Position numbers and translations under genes: made by a program. The notes under the pieces were generated by a model. That model did not search any database. It was not told where the DNA came from and was given only the letters and a program-made list of their open reading frames with translations. A DNA stretch of 44,221 nucleotides, taken from positions 1 through 44,221 of the forward strand of contig JBKECM010000109.1 of NCBI GenBank assembly GCA_047974615.1, read 5' to 3'. Shown piece by piece: positions 1 through 9,318 of the stretch (positions are counted from its first letter, which is position 1; the number at the start of each line of letters is the position of its first letter). The stretch comes from JBKEBX01 sp047974615 (lineage in GTDB: Bacteria; Bacillota; Clostridia; Lachnospirales; CAMZNU01).

Positions 1-99
1 TCTTTCGATTTGTATATTTACTTGTTTCTTCTCTAAATAATGATAATTGCATTGGCTCACGTCCTTTTATTTTTATTATATAATTATTTTAGAGATTTT

Positions 100-213
100 T
101 CATCTATTTTGCAACGTTGCCTTATATCTTATAGCAGCTTTTGTTACACCATATTTTTTAGCATATTTAATTAATGATAGACGATATTTTATAGTTTGTG
201 ATATAATAGTCAT
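100..213 (-). pseudogene. Transposase N-terminal remnant
   Basis: On the minus strand an ATG at 213, with AAAGGA about ten bases upstream, opens a 37-codon frame that stops at TGA 100-102. The peptide includes KYAKKYGVTKAAIRYK, which reads like the first helix-turn-helix of IS481/IS3-type transposases (family assignment from memory of such sequences). A full transposase would be several hundred residues, so this is broken soon after its start. Between 1 and 99 there is no continuation in the same frame; another minus-strand stretch reads GREPMQLSLFREET and may be more of the same decayed gene, cut by the window edge. The plus-strand 75-codon frame over this stretch has no supporting ribosome site and is not called. 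Confidence 0.5.
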
Positions 214-357
214 AGCGAAAACAGTCCTTTCAGTTTTAAAATGTGGTGTGGTAACTTTATTTTATCACTTTTGATTTGTTTTCGCTTTTATTTTTTTAAA
301 AATGTAACACTTCTATTGTAATCCTACAGTGTATTTTTACTAAATTTACTACAACTA

Positions 358-386
358 TTGATTTTTATGTAAAAAAGTAGTATAAT
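358..386 (+). promoter_or_regulatory. Sigma-A type promoter for the yicC operon
   Basis: TTGATT at 358-363 and TATAAT at 381-386 are separated by exactly 17 bases. The expected start of transcription is near 393, about 55 bases before yicC. The rest of 214-447 shows nothing else recognisable. Confidence 0.7.
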
Positions 387-447
387 AATTTAATATACAT
401 TAATAATGTTAGGTATTTGCTTTTAGTATTTTAAAGGATAAGATAGT

Positions 448-1335
448 ATGATGAAAAGTATGACTGGTTTTGGTAGCCATGAAATGTTTATAGATAATAG
501 AAGATTTTCTGTAGAAATTAAGTCTGTAAATCATAAATATTGTGAAATTACAATAAAGTTGCCTAGATTTTTAAATGAGTTTGAACATAAGTTCAGACAA
601 ATATTAAAAGATAATATTTCTCGTGGAAAAGTTGACGTATATATAAATTTTGAAACTTTTTCTGAAAACGATTATAAAATTACTTTTAATGAACAACTAG
701 GGGATATATATTATAAGCAATTAACAGCTATTAAAGATAGATATAGTTTACAAAAAGAAATTTCCATAGATGACATTTTAAAATTGCCTGATATTTTAAA
801 GAGTGAAAAAAGTCTTGATGATGAAAGCCTTTTAAATGTTTTATATGAAAATTTTGAAAAAACTTTAAATTTAGCTTTAGATAATTTTATTTCAATGAGA
901 AGTAATGAAGGTAAAAAGCTAGAAAATGATATAATTGAAAAATTAGGTGGTTTTAAAGAAATACTCGAAAAAATTGAAGATATATATCCAAGTATCATTA
1001 ATGAATATAAGGAAAATATTACTAAAAAAGTTGAAGAACTTTTAAACTCAACAGACATAGACGAAACACGAATTTTAACAGAAGTTATGTTATATTCTGA
1101 TAAAGCTTGCATCGATGAAGAAATAACTAGGTTATATTCTCATCTTTCACAGTTTTCAGATATTATAATAGATAATGCTGCCATTGGTAGAAAATTAGAC
1201 TTTTTGATACAAGAAATTAATAGAGAAATTAACACTATAGCTTCAAAATCAAACGATATAACAATTACAAAATATGTTGTTGAACTTAAAACATTGCTTG
1301 AAAAGATACGTGAACAAGTTCAAAATATCGAATAA
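448..1335 (+). CDS. yicC: YicC/YloC family endoribonuclease
   Basis: The 295-residue product begins MMKSMTGFGS, matching the family signature MIKSMTGFGR, and has the usual family length of about 290. The N-terminal YicC domain covers roughly residues 2-155 and the C-terminal DUF1732 half contains EEITRLYSHLSQF and ends KLDFLIQEINREINTIASKSND, a stretch typical of the family. YicC/YloC proteins are RNA endonucleases linked to stationary-phase RNA turnover (family knowledge). AAAGGAT lies upstream of two adjacent ATG codons; either could start the protein and the first is used here. It is first in the run with gmk and rpoZ, nine bases before gmk. In many Bacillota remA lies between yicC and gmk; it is absent here. 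Confidence 0.93.
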   Translation: MMKSMTGFGSHEMFIDNRRFSVEIKSVNHKYCEITIKLPRFLNEFEHKFRQILKDNISRGKVDVYINFETFSENDYKITFNEQLGDIYYKQLTAIKDRYSLQKEISIDDILKLPDILKSEKSLDDESLLNVLYENFEKTLNLALDNFISMRSNEGKKLENDIIEKLGGFKEILEKIEDIYPSIINEYKENITKKVEELLNSTDIDETRILTEVMLYSDKACIDEEITRLYSHLSQFSDIIIDNAAIGRKLDFLIQEINREINTIASKSNDITITKYVVELKTLLEKIREQVQNIE

Positions 1336-1344
1336 GGAGTTTTT

Positions 1345-1953
1345 ATGAGCAAAGGTATGTTAATAATAATTTCTGGTCCTTCTGGTTCGGGAAAAGGTAC
1401 TGTTGTAAAACTTTTAGATAAAACAAAGTATTCATTATCTATATCTATGACCACTCGTTCACCACGTGAAGGTGAAGTTGATGGTAAAGATTATTTCTTC
1501 GTATCTAAAGATACATTTATTGAATTAAGAAAAGATCATGCATTTTTAGAACACGTAGAGTTTTGTGGAAATATGTATGGAACGCCAAAGTCCTATGTTT
1601 TTGACCAAGTCGAAAAAGGCAAATGCGTTATCCTTGAAATTGATGTTTTTGGGGCATTGCAAATAAAAGAGCTTTATCCTAGTTGTGTTTTAGTTTTTAT
1701 TTTACCCCCAAATATGGCTGAATTAAGACGTAGACTTGAAGGTCGTGGCACTGAAGATGGCCCTACTATTGAAAGACGCTTAAGACGTGCTTATGATGAG
1801 GTTTCAGTTGTTGATAAATACGATTATGTTATTGTAAATGATATTGTTGATAACTGTAAAACAGCAATAGATGCAATTTCTTTGGCAGAGTTTAAAAAAC
1901 CATTTAGAAACGAAAACTTGACTAATTTTTTTAAAGGAGAAAACGAATGTTAA
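1345..1953 (+). CDS. gmk: Guanylate kinase
   Basis: Phosphorylates GMP (and dGMP) to GDP with ATP in the cytoplasm. The P-loop GPSGSGKG lies near residues 10-17, followed by the GMP-binding region with TTRSPREGEVDGKDYFF and the arginine-rich lid RRRLEGRGTEDGPTIERRL. The 202 residues match the usual family length of about 200. The start is set by AAGGAG eight bases ahead of the ATG. The end overlaps the start of rpoZ by seven bases, so the two are probably translationally coupled. The gmk-rpoZ pairing is common in Bacillota and links guanine nucleotide supply and RNA polymerase. Confidence 0.97.
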   Translation: MSKGMLIIISGPSGSGKGTVVKLLDKTKYSLSISMTTRSPREGEVDGKDYFFVSKDTFIELRKDHAFLEHVEFCGNMYGTPKSYVFDQVEKGKCVILEIDVFGALQIKELYPSCVLVFILPPNMAELRRRLEGRGTEDGPTIERRLRRAYDEVSVVDKYDYVIVNDIVDNCKTAIDAISLAEFKKPFRNENLTNFFKGENEC

Positions 1954-2204
1954 AACCATCTTATTCAGAATTAATGAAAACAATAAATGAGGAAAGAGAA
2001 ATTGAAGATATGATTTCTTCAAGATTTATTATTGTTATTGCAGTTGCAAAGCGTGCAAGAGAAATTGTAGCTGGTAGTACACCCCTTGTAAAGTCATCTG
2101 TAGAAAAACAGGTATCAATAGCTGTTGATGAATTAAATACAAAAAAAATTGGTATACGTACAAATAATATAAGTAGAGATTTAACTTTTATTATTGAAGA
2201 ATAA
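1947..2204 (+). CDS. rpoZ: RNA polymerase omega subunit
   Basis: The 85-residue product begins MLKPSYSELM and contains SSRFIIVIAVAKRAREI, the conserved omega helix that holds the beta-prime C-terminus in the polymerase. KKIGI near residues 66-70 is also typical. The ATG lies inside the last codons of gmk, with AAAGGAG within the gmk 3' end as its ribosome site, so overlap and coupling are evident. Length matches Bacillota omega subunits (about 65-90). The gene is followed by 147 noncoding bases rather than by coaBC, its usual neighbour. Confidence 0.95.
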   Translation: MLKPSYSELMKTINEEREIEDMISSRFIIVIAVAKRAREIVAGSTPLVKSSVEKQVSIAVDELNTKKIGIRTNNISRDLTFIIEE

Positions 2205-2288
2205 ATTGACTAGGTTTTAATAAGTTTTTATATAAATAAAAAATTTTATTGTTCTGTTAAATTATTTGAAAATTATTTCTATAACCTT

Positions 2289-2326
2289 AGGGCTGTAAAA
2301 GATTATTATAATCAAATTACAGCTCT
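2289..2326 (+). terminator. Hairpin between rpoZ and priA, possible terminator or attenuator
   Basis: AGGGCTGTAA (2289-2298) pairs with TTACAGCTCT (2317-2326) around an 18-base loop and is followed by an imperfect T-rich tract. It would end or attenuate the yicC-gmk-rpoZ transcript before priA. The loose tail makes full termination uncertain. Confidence 0.5.
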
Positions 2327-2351
2327 ATTTTATTAAATAGGAGAAAGTTAG

Positions 2352-4829
2352 TTGGATATTTTTGTTGAAGTTGTTATTGATAATAATAATAAAAATGTAG
2401 ATAAGCTTTTCACATATACTGTACCTTTTGAATATCAAGACTCCATTGAAATAGGAAAACGATGTATTGTGCCTTTTGGCAGGGGTAATATAGAAATTTT
2501 TGCATTAATCGTAAAGATTAAAAGTGAAATAGATTTTGATGAAAAAAAGTGTAAAAAAATAATAAGAGTAATAGATAAAGATGCAATTATTTCTCGCGAA
2601 CTTATAAATTTAGCTTATTTAATGAGCAAAAAATATTATTGTTCATTTAACGAATGTTTAAAACTTTCTATTCCTAAAAAAGCTTCCCTTACTGCTGAAA
2701 ATGTACTAATCGTAAATACTGAAAATTTAAAAGATAAAAAAATTAAAGAAATTGAAGAAAACATAATTAATTATATTTTAGAAAATAATAATAAAGTAGT
2801 TTTTGATGAAGTGTTAGAAAATTTTGAAAACTCAAAAAACGTAATAATGGGCTTAAAGAATAAAAAAATTATATCATTTAAAAACATTACTGAAGTTAAA
2901 GACTTGCAACAAAAATTTTTATTTATATATATAAATTATGAAAATGAAAACTCTGATGAATTAATTAAAGAAATTTTAAAAAAGAAAAATAAGCAAAGTG
3001 AAGTAATAGATTTTTTACTGGAAAATGATGATGTGGTACTTAAAGACTTACTTAATATGTTGAAAATAACAAAAAGTCCTGTTAAATCATTGCTTGAGAA
3101 AAATATAATAAAACTTGAAGCTGTTAATATTCTTAGAAATCCTGAAGTGATAGGTGAGTACAAAGGAAATAATGTATCGTCTTATACTGACGAACAGCAA
3201 AATGCCATTGATTACATAAAAAATGAAATATATAGTGGCGTTTTTACTAAACCTATTTTACTACATGGTGTAACAGGTTCAGGAAAGACAGAAGTTTATC
3301 TTAATTTGGTTCATGAAGTAATAAATATGGGTAATGAAGCTATTATTCTTGTACCTGAAATATCTTTAACAGGGCAACTTGTTAATATATTTAAAAGTCG
3401 CTTTGGTGATTTAGTTTCTTTAACTCATTCAAGATTAAGTTTTGGTGAAAGATATGATCAATGGGTTAGAGCAAAAAATGGAGAAATTAAAGTAATAATA
3501 GGTCCAAGAAGTGCTTTATTTACACCTTTTGAACACTTAGGAATTATTATAATAGATGAAGAACATGATAGCTCTTTTAAATCAGATGTTACACCTAAAT
3601 ACTCTGCTAGAGAAGTAGCTATTATGCGTTGTGAAATATCTAATGCACAAGTAGTTTTAGGTTCAGCAACTCCTAAAGTTGAAACTTACTATAATGCAAA
3701 AAATAACGAATATCATTTAATAGAACTAAAAAATAGAGTAAATAAAAAAATGCCTATTGTAGAAATCGTGGATTTACGAGATGAATTACTTAATGGTAAT
3801 AAATCTATTTTTTCCTCATTATTGATAGAAAAAATTGTTGATGCTATAAGTAAAGATGAACAAATAATTTTATTTTTAAATAAAAGAGGTTATGCAAGTT
3901 TTATAAATTGTCGTAGTTGTGGTGAAGTAATTAAATGCCCAAACTGTGATGTAACAATGACATATCACTCACATAACGAAGTTTTACGATGTCATTATTG
4001 TAATAGAGTAAAACAAAAACCAAAAAATTGTCCTATTTGTGGTTCGAAATTTATCAAACATTTCGGTGTTGGAACACAGCAAGTAGCAGATGAAATACAA
4101 AAGCTTTTTCCAAATGAAAAAATAGTAAGAATGGACCAAGATACAACTAAAGGGAAAAACTCCCATGATGTTTTAATAGATGCTTTTAGATCTAAAAAGG
4201 CAAGATTTTTAGTAGGCACTCAAATGATTTCCAAAGGACTAGACTTTAATGATGTTACTGTAGTTGGCGTTATTGCCGGTGATATGTCATTAAATATTAA
4301 CGAATATTTAGGTGGGGAACTTACTTTTTCTTTACTTACACAAGTTGCAGGCAGAGCAGGTAGAAGTGAAAAACAAGGAAATGTTATAATCCAAACATAT
4401 AAACCTGATAATTATGCAATTATTGCTGCTAAAGATAACGATTATTTAGGATTTTATGAAAATGAAATTGCTTACAGAAAATTAAGCAATAATCCACCTT
4501 TTTGCAATAACTTTTACATTTATGCAACATCAGAAAATGAAAAAAATTTAATAAAAACTCTTTATAAACTAGTGGATATTATGGTACAATATAAGAGAAT
4601 GATTTTTGAAAAAAATAGTAAAAATGATTTGCTTTTAGAAATAATTGGACCTGCTCCACAAATATTATCAAAAGTAAGAAGAAAATATAGATGGAGAATT
4701 TTAGTAAAAGGTAACTATATAAACGAACTTATGTATCTTGTTACAACATCTGTTGATTTTTTAAAAGAAACTGAAGAATGTGCAGATATAAATATATCTT
4801 TAAACTTAAATCCAGAAAATATACAATAG
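2352..4829 (+). CDS. priA: Primosomal helicase PriA
   Basis: ATP-dependent 3'-5' helicase that reloads the replisome at stalled forks. The 825-residue protein has an N-terminal DNA-binding domain (about 1-110), an expanded charged linker, the Walker A motif GVTGSGKTE near residue 306 and the DEEH box (IIIDEEHDSSF) near 402. A zinc-binding insert follows near 518-562 with paired CxxC motifs (CRSC, CPNC, CHYC, CPIC). Helicase motifs V/VI appear as GTQMISKGLDF and QVAGRAGR. Translation starts at TTG 2352, four bases after AGGAGAAAG; no better ATG exists upstream in frame. priA, def and fmt are closely spaced and same-strand. The family is usually 730-810 residues, so the linker is slightly long. 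Confidence 0.96.
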   Translation: MDIFVEVVIDNNNKNVDKLFTYTVPFEYQDSIEIGKRCIVPFGRGNIEIFALIVKIKSEIDFDEKKCKKIIRVIDKDAIISRELINLAYLMSKKYYCSFNECLKLSIPKKASLTAENVLIVNTENLKDKKIKEIEENIINYILENNNKVVFDEVLENFENSKNVIMGLKNKKIISFKNITEVKDLQQKFLFIYINYENENSDELIKEILKKKNKQSEVIDFLLENDDVVLKDLLNMLKITKSPVKSLLEKNIIKLEAVNILRNPEVIGEYKGNNVSSYTDEQQNAIDYIKNEIYSGVFTKPILLHGVTGSGKTEVYLNLVHEVINMGNEAIILVPEISLTGQLVNIFKSRFGDLVSLTHSRLSFGERYDQWVRAKNGEIKVIIGPRSALFTPFEHLGIIIIDEEHDSSFKSDVTPKYSAREVAIMRCEISNAQVVLGSATPKVETYYNAKNNEYHLIELKNRVNKKMPIVEIVDLRDELLNGNKSIFSSLLIEKIVDAISKDEQIILFLNKRGYASFINCRSCGEVIKCPNCDVTMTYHSHNEVLRCHYCNRVKQKPKNCPICGSKFIKHFGVGTQQVADEIQKLFPNEKIVRMDQDTTKGKNSHDVLIDAFRSKKARFLVGTQMISKGLDFNDVTVVGVIAGDMSLNINEYLGGELTFSLLTQVAGRAGRSEKQGNVIIQTYKPDNYAIIAAKDNDYLGFYENEIAYRKLSNNPPFCNNFYIYATSENEKNLIKTLYKLVDIMVQYKRMIFEKNSKNDLLLEIIGPAPQILSKVRRKYRWRILVKGNYINELMYLVTTSVDFLKETEECADINISLNLNPENIQ

Positions 4830-4840
4830 GAGAATATAAT

Positions 4841-5305
4841 ATGGCTATAAGAGAAATGCGAATTAATGGTGATCCGATACTTAGAAAAACTTCAAAAACA
4901 ATTACAGAATTTAATGAAAAATTACATACACTTATAGATGATATGCGAGAAACTATGCATAAATATGAAGGTGTTGGTATAGCAGCAGTACAAGTTGGCG
5001 AATTGAAACGAGTTTTTCTTATTGAAATAGGTGAAGAATATATTGAATTTGTTAACCCTGAAATAATAAAAAGTGAAGGCGCATCTATTGCTTCGGAAGG
5101 TTGTTTAAGTGTACCGGGAGAATCCGGATATGTTGAACGTCCAGAATATGTTACAATAAAAGCCTTCGATAGATTTGGTAATGAATTTGTAAAAGAAGGT
5201 GAAGGATTTATGGCTGTAGCTATGTGCCATGAAAATGACCATTTAGACGGAATTATTTATATTGATAAAGTTATACCAGAAGATGAACTTGAGGAGATTG
5301 AATAA
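4841..5305 (+). CDS. def: Peptide deformylase
   Basis: Removes the formyl group from the N-terminal methionine of nascent proteins. All three metal-site motifs are present: GVGIAAVQVG (44-53), EGCLS with the metal Cys at 88, and HENDH (130-134) supplying two His ligands and the catalytic Glu. The 154-residue length is normal for the family. The start chosen is ATG 4841, with AGGAG nine bases upstream; a longer frame from 4778 would overlap priA and has no family-like sequence. The next gene, fmt, begins immediately after the stop codon, so formylation and deformylation are co-expressed. Confidence 0.96.
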   Translation: MAIREMRINGDPILRKTSKTITEFNEKLHTLIDDMRETMHKYEGVGIAAVQVGELKRVFLIEIGEEYIEFVNPEIIKSEGASIASEGCLSVPGESGYVERPEYVTIKAFDRFGNEFVKEGEGFMAVAMCHENDHLDGIIYIDKVIPEDELEEIE

Positions 5306-6238
5306 ATGAAAATTATTTTTATGGGCACTCCAGATTTTGCAGTACCTGTACTTAAGCAACTTGTAAAAAATCATGAAGTGCTTTGTGTAGTAACGAAAGA
5401 AGATAAAGAACGTGGACGTGGTAGAAAAGTTCAGTTTTCTGAAGTTAAAACAGTTGCATTAGAATATGACTTACCAATATTCCAACCAAAAAAAATTAAA
5501 AATAAGGATTGTGTTGAGTTTTTAAAAATTTTTGATGCTGATGTTTTTGTTGTTGTTGCATATGGTCAAATTTTATCTAAGGAAATACTTGATATTCCTA
5601 AAATAGCTTGTTTAAATATTCATGGAAGTATTTTACCAAAATATAGAGGACCTGCACCTATACATTGGTCTATTATTAATGGTGATAAGACAACAGGCGC
5701 AACGATTATGTATATGAATGAAGGTATGGATACAGGTGATATAATAAAAATTGCTGATTTTATAGTAGATGACAATGCCACTTTAGGCGAAGTATATGAA
5801 AAAATGAGTAATATTGGTGCTGATGCTTTAATTGAAGTTTTAAATGATTTTGAAAAAGGCATATTTAACAAAATACCTCAAAACCATTCATTAGCTACAT
5901 ATGCACCTATGATTGAAAAAAATCATGGACTTTTAGATTTTAAAAAAGAAGCAAATGAAATCAAAAACTTAGTTCGTGGATTAAATCCTGCACCTTCTGC
6001 TTTTTTTGTTTACAATGATACAATAATAAAAGTTCATACAGTAGAAATCGTTGAAGGTGATATAAATAAAGAATATGGAGAAATACTACATTTTAATAAA
6101 AATAATGGTTTAGTCATTAATACAAAAAATGGTGGTATTTCTATAAAAACAATACAAAAGCAAGGTAGTAAAGCAATGGATATAAAATCATTTTTAAATG
6201 GTAACAATGATTTTTTTGCTATAGGTGATATTTTATAA
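5306..6238 (+). CDS. fmt: Methionyl-tRNA formyltransferase
   Basis: Transfers a formyl group from 10-formyl-THF to initiator Met-tRNA. The N-terminal formyltransferase domain begins MKIIFMGTPDFAVPVL and carries the catalytic Asn104, His106 and Asp142 in LNIHGSILPKYRGPAPI and MNEGMDTGD. The C-terminal tRNA-binding domain starts near residue 205 with the family-typical RGLNPAPSAFF. At 310 residues it is full length. The ATG abuts the def stop codon (no gap); the ribosome site GAGGAG lies within the def 3' end. Confidence 0.97.
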   Translation: MKIIFMGTPDFAVPVLKQLVKNHEVLCVVTKEDKERGRGRKVQFSEVKTVALEYDLPIFQPKKIKNKDCVEFLKIFDADVFVVVAYGQILSKEILDIPKIACLNIHGSILPKYRGPAPIHWSIINGDKTTGATIMYMNEGMDTGDIIKIADFIVDDNATLGEVYEKMSNIGADALIEVLNDFEKGIFNKIPQNHSLATYAPMIEKNHGLLDFKKEANEIKNLVRGLNPAPSAFFVYNDTIIKVHTVEIVEGDINKEYGEILHFNKNNGLVINTKNGGISIKTIQKQGSKAMDIKSFLNGNNDFFAIGDIL

Positions 6239-6253
6239 TATGGAGGAAAAACT

Positions 6254-6943
6254 ATGTTTTATTTTGATTGGACATTTTTAATTTTAATACCAGCAATGCT
6301 TGTTTCTATGTATGCACAAGCTAAACTTACAAGTACATATAGCACATACTCACAAGTGAGAAATAGACACGGATATACTGGAGCAGATGTAGCACAAATG
6401 CTATTGTCAAAAAATGGTATCAATGATGTTAGAGTTGAGTATATTAAAGGAAACTTAACTGACCATTACGATCCAACTGCCAAAGTTATTCGTCTTTCTG
6501 ACGCAGTATATAGCCAAACTTCAGTTGCGGCTCTTGGTGTTGCAGCACATGAAACAGGACACGCTATTCAAGATAATGTTGGATATGCACCTTTAAGATT
6601 TAGACACGCTTTATTTCCAATCACAAACTTATCTTCAAAAATGGCACTTCCTATTTTTATGTTAGGTTTATTTTTTGGGACAACAAGTGGTATTCTTATG
6701 CAAATTGGTATTTACCTTTTTGCCTTTACAGTACTTTTTCAACTTGTTACTTTACCTGTAGAGTTTAATGCAAGTAGTAGAGCTCTTGATATTTTAGAAG
6801 ATGCTAAAATACTCGAGCCAGATGAAATAAAACCAGCACAAAAAGTTTTAGCTGCTGCTGCATTAACATATGTGGCTGCCGCATTTACAGCTATTTTAAA
6901 CTTAGTTAGACTTTTAGTTATAGCTAGAAACAGAAATGATTAG
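6254..6943 (+). CDS. Membrane zinc metallopeptidase, YugP type
   Basis: The 229-residue product matches the YugP-like zinc metallopeptidase family (Zn_peptidase_2). It has an N-terminal membrane segment (about 6-22), then a soluble part with HETGH at 99-103 (HExxH zinc site), then hydrophobic segments near 130-165 and 190-222. NASSRALDIL near residue 175 is also typical and likely holds the third metal ligand region. It lies 15 bases after fmt with a GGAGG site, an arrangement seen in many Clostridia, usually followed there by rsmB. Its substrate is not established. The start is well supported. Confidence 0.88.
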   Translation: MFYFDWTFLILIPAMLVSMYAQAKLTSTYSTYSQVRNRHGYTGADVAQMLLSKNGINDVRVEYIKGNLTDHYDPTAKVIRLSDAVYSQTSVAALGVAAHETGHAIQDNVGYAPLRFRHALFPITNLSSKMALPIFMLGLFFGTTSGILMQIGIYLFAFTVLFQLVTLPVEFNASSRALDILEDAKILEPDEIKPAQKVLAAAALTYVAAAFTAILNLVRLLVIARNRND

Positions 6944-6999
6944 GAAAACTGATTTATGTAACTGTTACAAATTAACGTAAAATATTTAGGAGTATACAA

Positions 7000-9153
7000 A
7001 TGGATAAAAATAATGTAATTATTGATGTTTTGGTTAAAGAATTTAGTATTAAAAGAGAGTTTATTGAAAATGTAATAAATCTTTTAGGTGAGGGAAACAC
7101 TATACCTTTCATTGCACGATATAGAAAAGAGTTAACCGGCTCAATGGACGACCAAGTGCTAAGAGAGTTGCATGATAGATTTGTATATTTAACAAATTTA
7201 GAAGAAAAGCGTGAAAATACAATTAAACTAATTAACGAACTTGAACTTCTAACTCCTGAAATTGAGTTAGCTCTTATAAAGGCTAAAACACCAACGGAAA
7301 TTGATGATATTTATAGACCTTTTAGACCCAAAAGAAGAACAAAGGCAACTATAGCAAAGGAAAAAGGTCTTGAACCTTTAGCAAATATCATTTTTTTACA
7401 AGAAACAAAAGAAAACATTTTAGAAATAGCAAAAGAATATATTGATATTGAAAAAGAAGTAAACAATGAGGAAGAAGCTGTAAGCTATGCTTTAGATATT
7501 ATTGCAGAAACAATATCCGATGATGCAGATATACGAAAAAATATACGTGAATATACTTTTAAAAATGCTTTAATCGAAACTTCAAAAAATGTAGAAGAAG
7601 ATACAGTTTTTGATATGTATTCTGAATTTATTGAAAAAACAGATAAAATAGCAGGACATAGAGTTTTAGCCATAAATCGTGGTGAAAAAGAAAAAGTATT
7701 ATCAGTTAAATTAAACATTGAACTTGAGGACGTTTTAAGACTTATAAAAAGTTCTGTTTTAAAAAATAATCAAAGCACAAATGAATATATAGAAACCGCT
7801 ATTTTAGATAGTTATAAACGTTTAATTTCACCTTCCATTGAACGTGAAATTAGAAATGATTTAACAGAAGTTGCAGAGGAATCGGGTATAAAACTTTTTG
7901 GTAAAAATTTAAAACAATTACTTATGCAACCTCCTGTAACAAAAGTAACAGTATTAGCTCTTGATCCTGGTTTTAGAACAGGATGTAAAGTTGCAGTTAT
8001 TGATGATTTTGGCAAAGTTTTAGAAACTGGAGTTGTTTATCCTACTGTACCTCATAAAAAAATAGCTGAAACTATTGATACGCTTTCAAAAATCATTGAT
8101 AAGCATAAAGTAAATCTTTGTGCTATAGGTAACGGCACTGCAAGTCGTGAAACAGAGGCAGTAGTTGTACAAATGATTAAAGAAAAGACACCAAAACTTC
8201 AATATTGTATAGTTAACGAGGCTGGTGCGTCTGTTTATTCGGCTTCAAAACTTGGGGCAGAGGAGTTTCCTGAATATGATGTTGCCTTACGTTCGGCAGT
8301 TTCTATAGGTAGACGATTACAAGACCCTATGGCAGAACTTGTTAAAATAGATCCTAAATCGATAGGAGTAGGGCAGTATCAACACGATATGAATCAAAAA
8401 AAATTATCTGAAACCTTAGGTGGTGTTGTTGAAGATTGCGTAAATTCAGTTGGAGTTGATATTAACACTGCTTCCCCTTCGTTATTAGCCTATGTTTCAG
8501 GTTTATCAAAAGTTGTTGCAAAAAATATCGAAACGTACCGTTTAGAAAATGGAACGTTCAAAAGCAGAAAAGAGATTTTAAAAGTTGCAAAACTAGGGCC
8601 AAAAGCTTTTGAGCAATGTGCAGGATTTTTACGTATACGTGATGGTGCAAATCCACTTGATAATACTTCTGTCCACCCTGAAAGCTACGATATAGCTACA
8701 GCTATATTAAAAGAACTTGGATATGCTACGAGTGATTTATTTGAAAACAAAATAAAAATTAATTTGGACAAAAATAAAATAATTAAGTTAAGTGAATCAT
8801 TAAATGTGGGTGTACCAACAATTAATGATATAATAAACGAGCTAAATAAACCCGGTCGTGACCCACGTGAAGATATGCCAAAATCTATTTTAAAAAGTGA
8901 TGTTTTAGATATAAAAGATTTAACAGTAGGTATGGAATTAACTGGTACTGTTAGAAATGTTATTGATTTTGGTTGTTTTGTTGATATTGGAGTTCATCAC
9001 GATGGCTTAGTACATATATCAGAACTTTCAAATAGTTTTGTAAAGCACCCTTCAGATGTTGTAGCAGTAGGAGATATTGTAAAAGTTAGAGTTAAAGATG
9101 TTGATATAAAAAAAGAAAGAGTTGCTTTATCTATGAAAGGTATAAATTTATAG
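7000..9153 (+). CDS. tex: Tex-family RNA-binding transcription accessory protein
   Basis: The 717-residue cytoplasmic protein has the Tex layout: N-terminal helical region with IPFIARYRKELTGS, a YqgF-like RNase H fold around residues 320-450 (VLALDPGFRTGCKVAVID), helix-hairpin-helix motifs near 490-545 (VDINTASPSLLAYVSGLS) and a C-terminal S1 domain (about 640-715, with GFCVDIGVHHDGL-like sequence reading GCFVDIGVHHDGLVHISEL). Family length is about 720. Tex binds nucleic acid and affects transcription; the exact role varies between species. It starts after TTAGGAG, 56 bases beyond the zinc peptidase, and is followed by a clear terminator, closing the plus-strand run. rsmB is expected at this place in many relatives. 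Confidence 0.95.
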   Translation: MDKNNVIIDVLVKEFSIKREFIENVINLLGEGNTIPFIARYRKELTGSMDDQVLRELHDRFVYLTNLEEKRENTIKLINELELLTPEIELALIKAKTPTEIDDIYRPFRPKRRTKATIAKEKGLEPLANIIFLQETKENILEIAKEYIDIEKEVNNEEEAVSYALDIIAETISDDADIRKNIREYTFKNALIETSKNVEEDTVFDMYSEFIEKTDKIAGHRVLAINRGEKEKVLSVKLNIELEDVLRLIKSSVLKNNQSTNEYIETAILDSYKRLISPSIEREIRNDLTEVAEESGIKLFGKNLKQLLMQPPVTKVTVLALDPGFRTGCKVAVIDDFGKVLETGVVYPTVPHKKIAETIDTLSKIIDKHKVNLCAIGNGTASRETEAVVVQMIKEKTPKLQYCIVNEAGASVYSASKLGAEEFPEYDVALRSAVSIGRRLQDPMAELVKIDPKSIGVGQYQHDMNQKKLSETLGGVVEDCVNSVGVDINTASPSLLAYVSGLSKVVAKNIETYRLENGTFKSRKEILKVAKLGPKAFEQCAGFLRIRDGANPLDNTSVHPESYDIATAILKELGYATSDLFENKIKINLDKNKIIKLSESLNVGVPTINDIINELNKPGRDPREDMPKSILKSDVLDIKDLTVGMELTGTVRNVIDFGCFVDIGVHHDGLVHISELSNSFVKHPSDVVAVGDIVKVRVKDVDIKKERVALSMKGINL

Positions 9154-9212
9154 CTTTATATAAATAATAAAGATAAATCCTTTATTTTAAAAGTTAATTT
9201 TTCAGCACTTAT

Positions 9213-9253
9213 AAAACAAGGTATATAATTTTATTTTTATATACCTTGTTTTT
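9213..9253 (+). terminator. Rho-independent terminator after tex
   Basis: AAAACAAGGTATATAA (9213-9228) is a perfect inverted match to 9237-9252 with a short T-rich loop and a trailing T run. The right arm overlaps the -35 box of the next promoter. Confidence 0.8.
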
Positions 9254-9274
9254 ATTGAAAAAATATGTTAAAAT
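9246..9274 (+). promoter_or_regulatory. Sigma-A type promoter for fucO
   Basis: TTGTTT at 9246-9251 and TAAAAT at 9269-9274 with a 17-base spacer. The -35 box lies in the right arm of the tex terminator, so the two signals share bases. Confidence 0.5.
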
Positions 9275-9318
9275 ATAAACAATCTTATGGATTAAATAAA
9301 ATTATTGGAGGAACAGAT

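Noticed and set aside
47..274. Plus-strand 75-codon hydrophobic frame
   Set aside because: It lacks a ribosome site and lies antisense to the better supported transposase remnant.
711..1112. Minus-strand 133-codon frame inside yicC
   Set aside because: Antisense shadow of a well supported gene; no ribosome site or family match.
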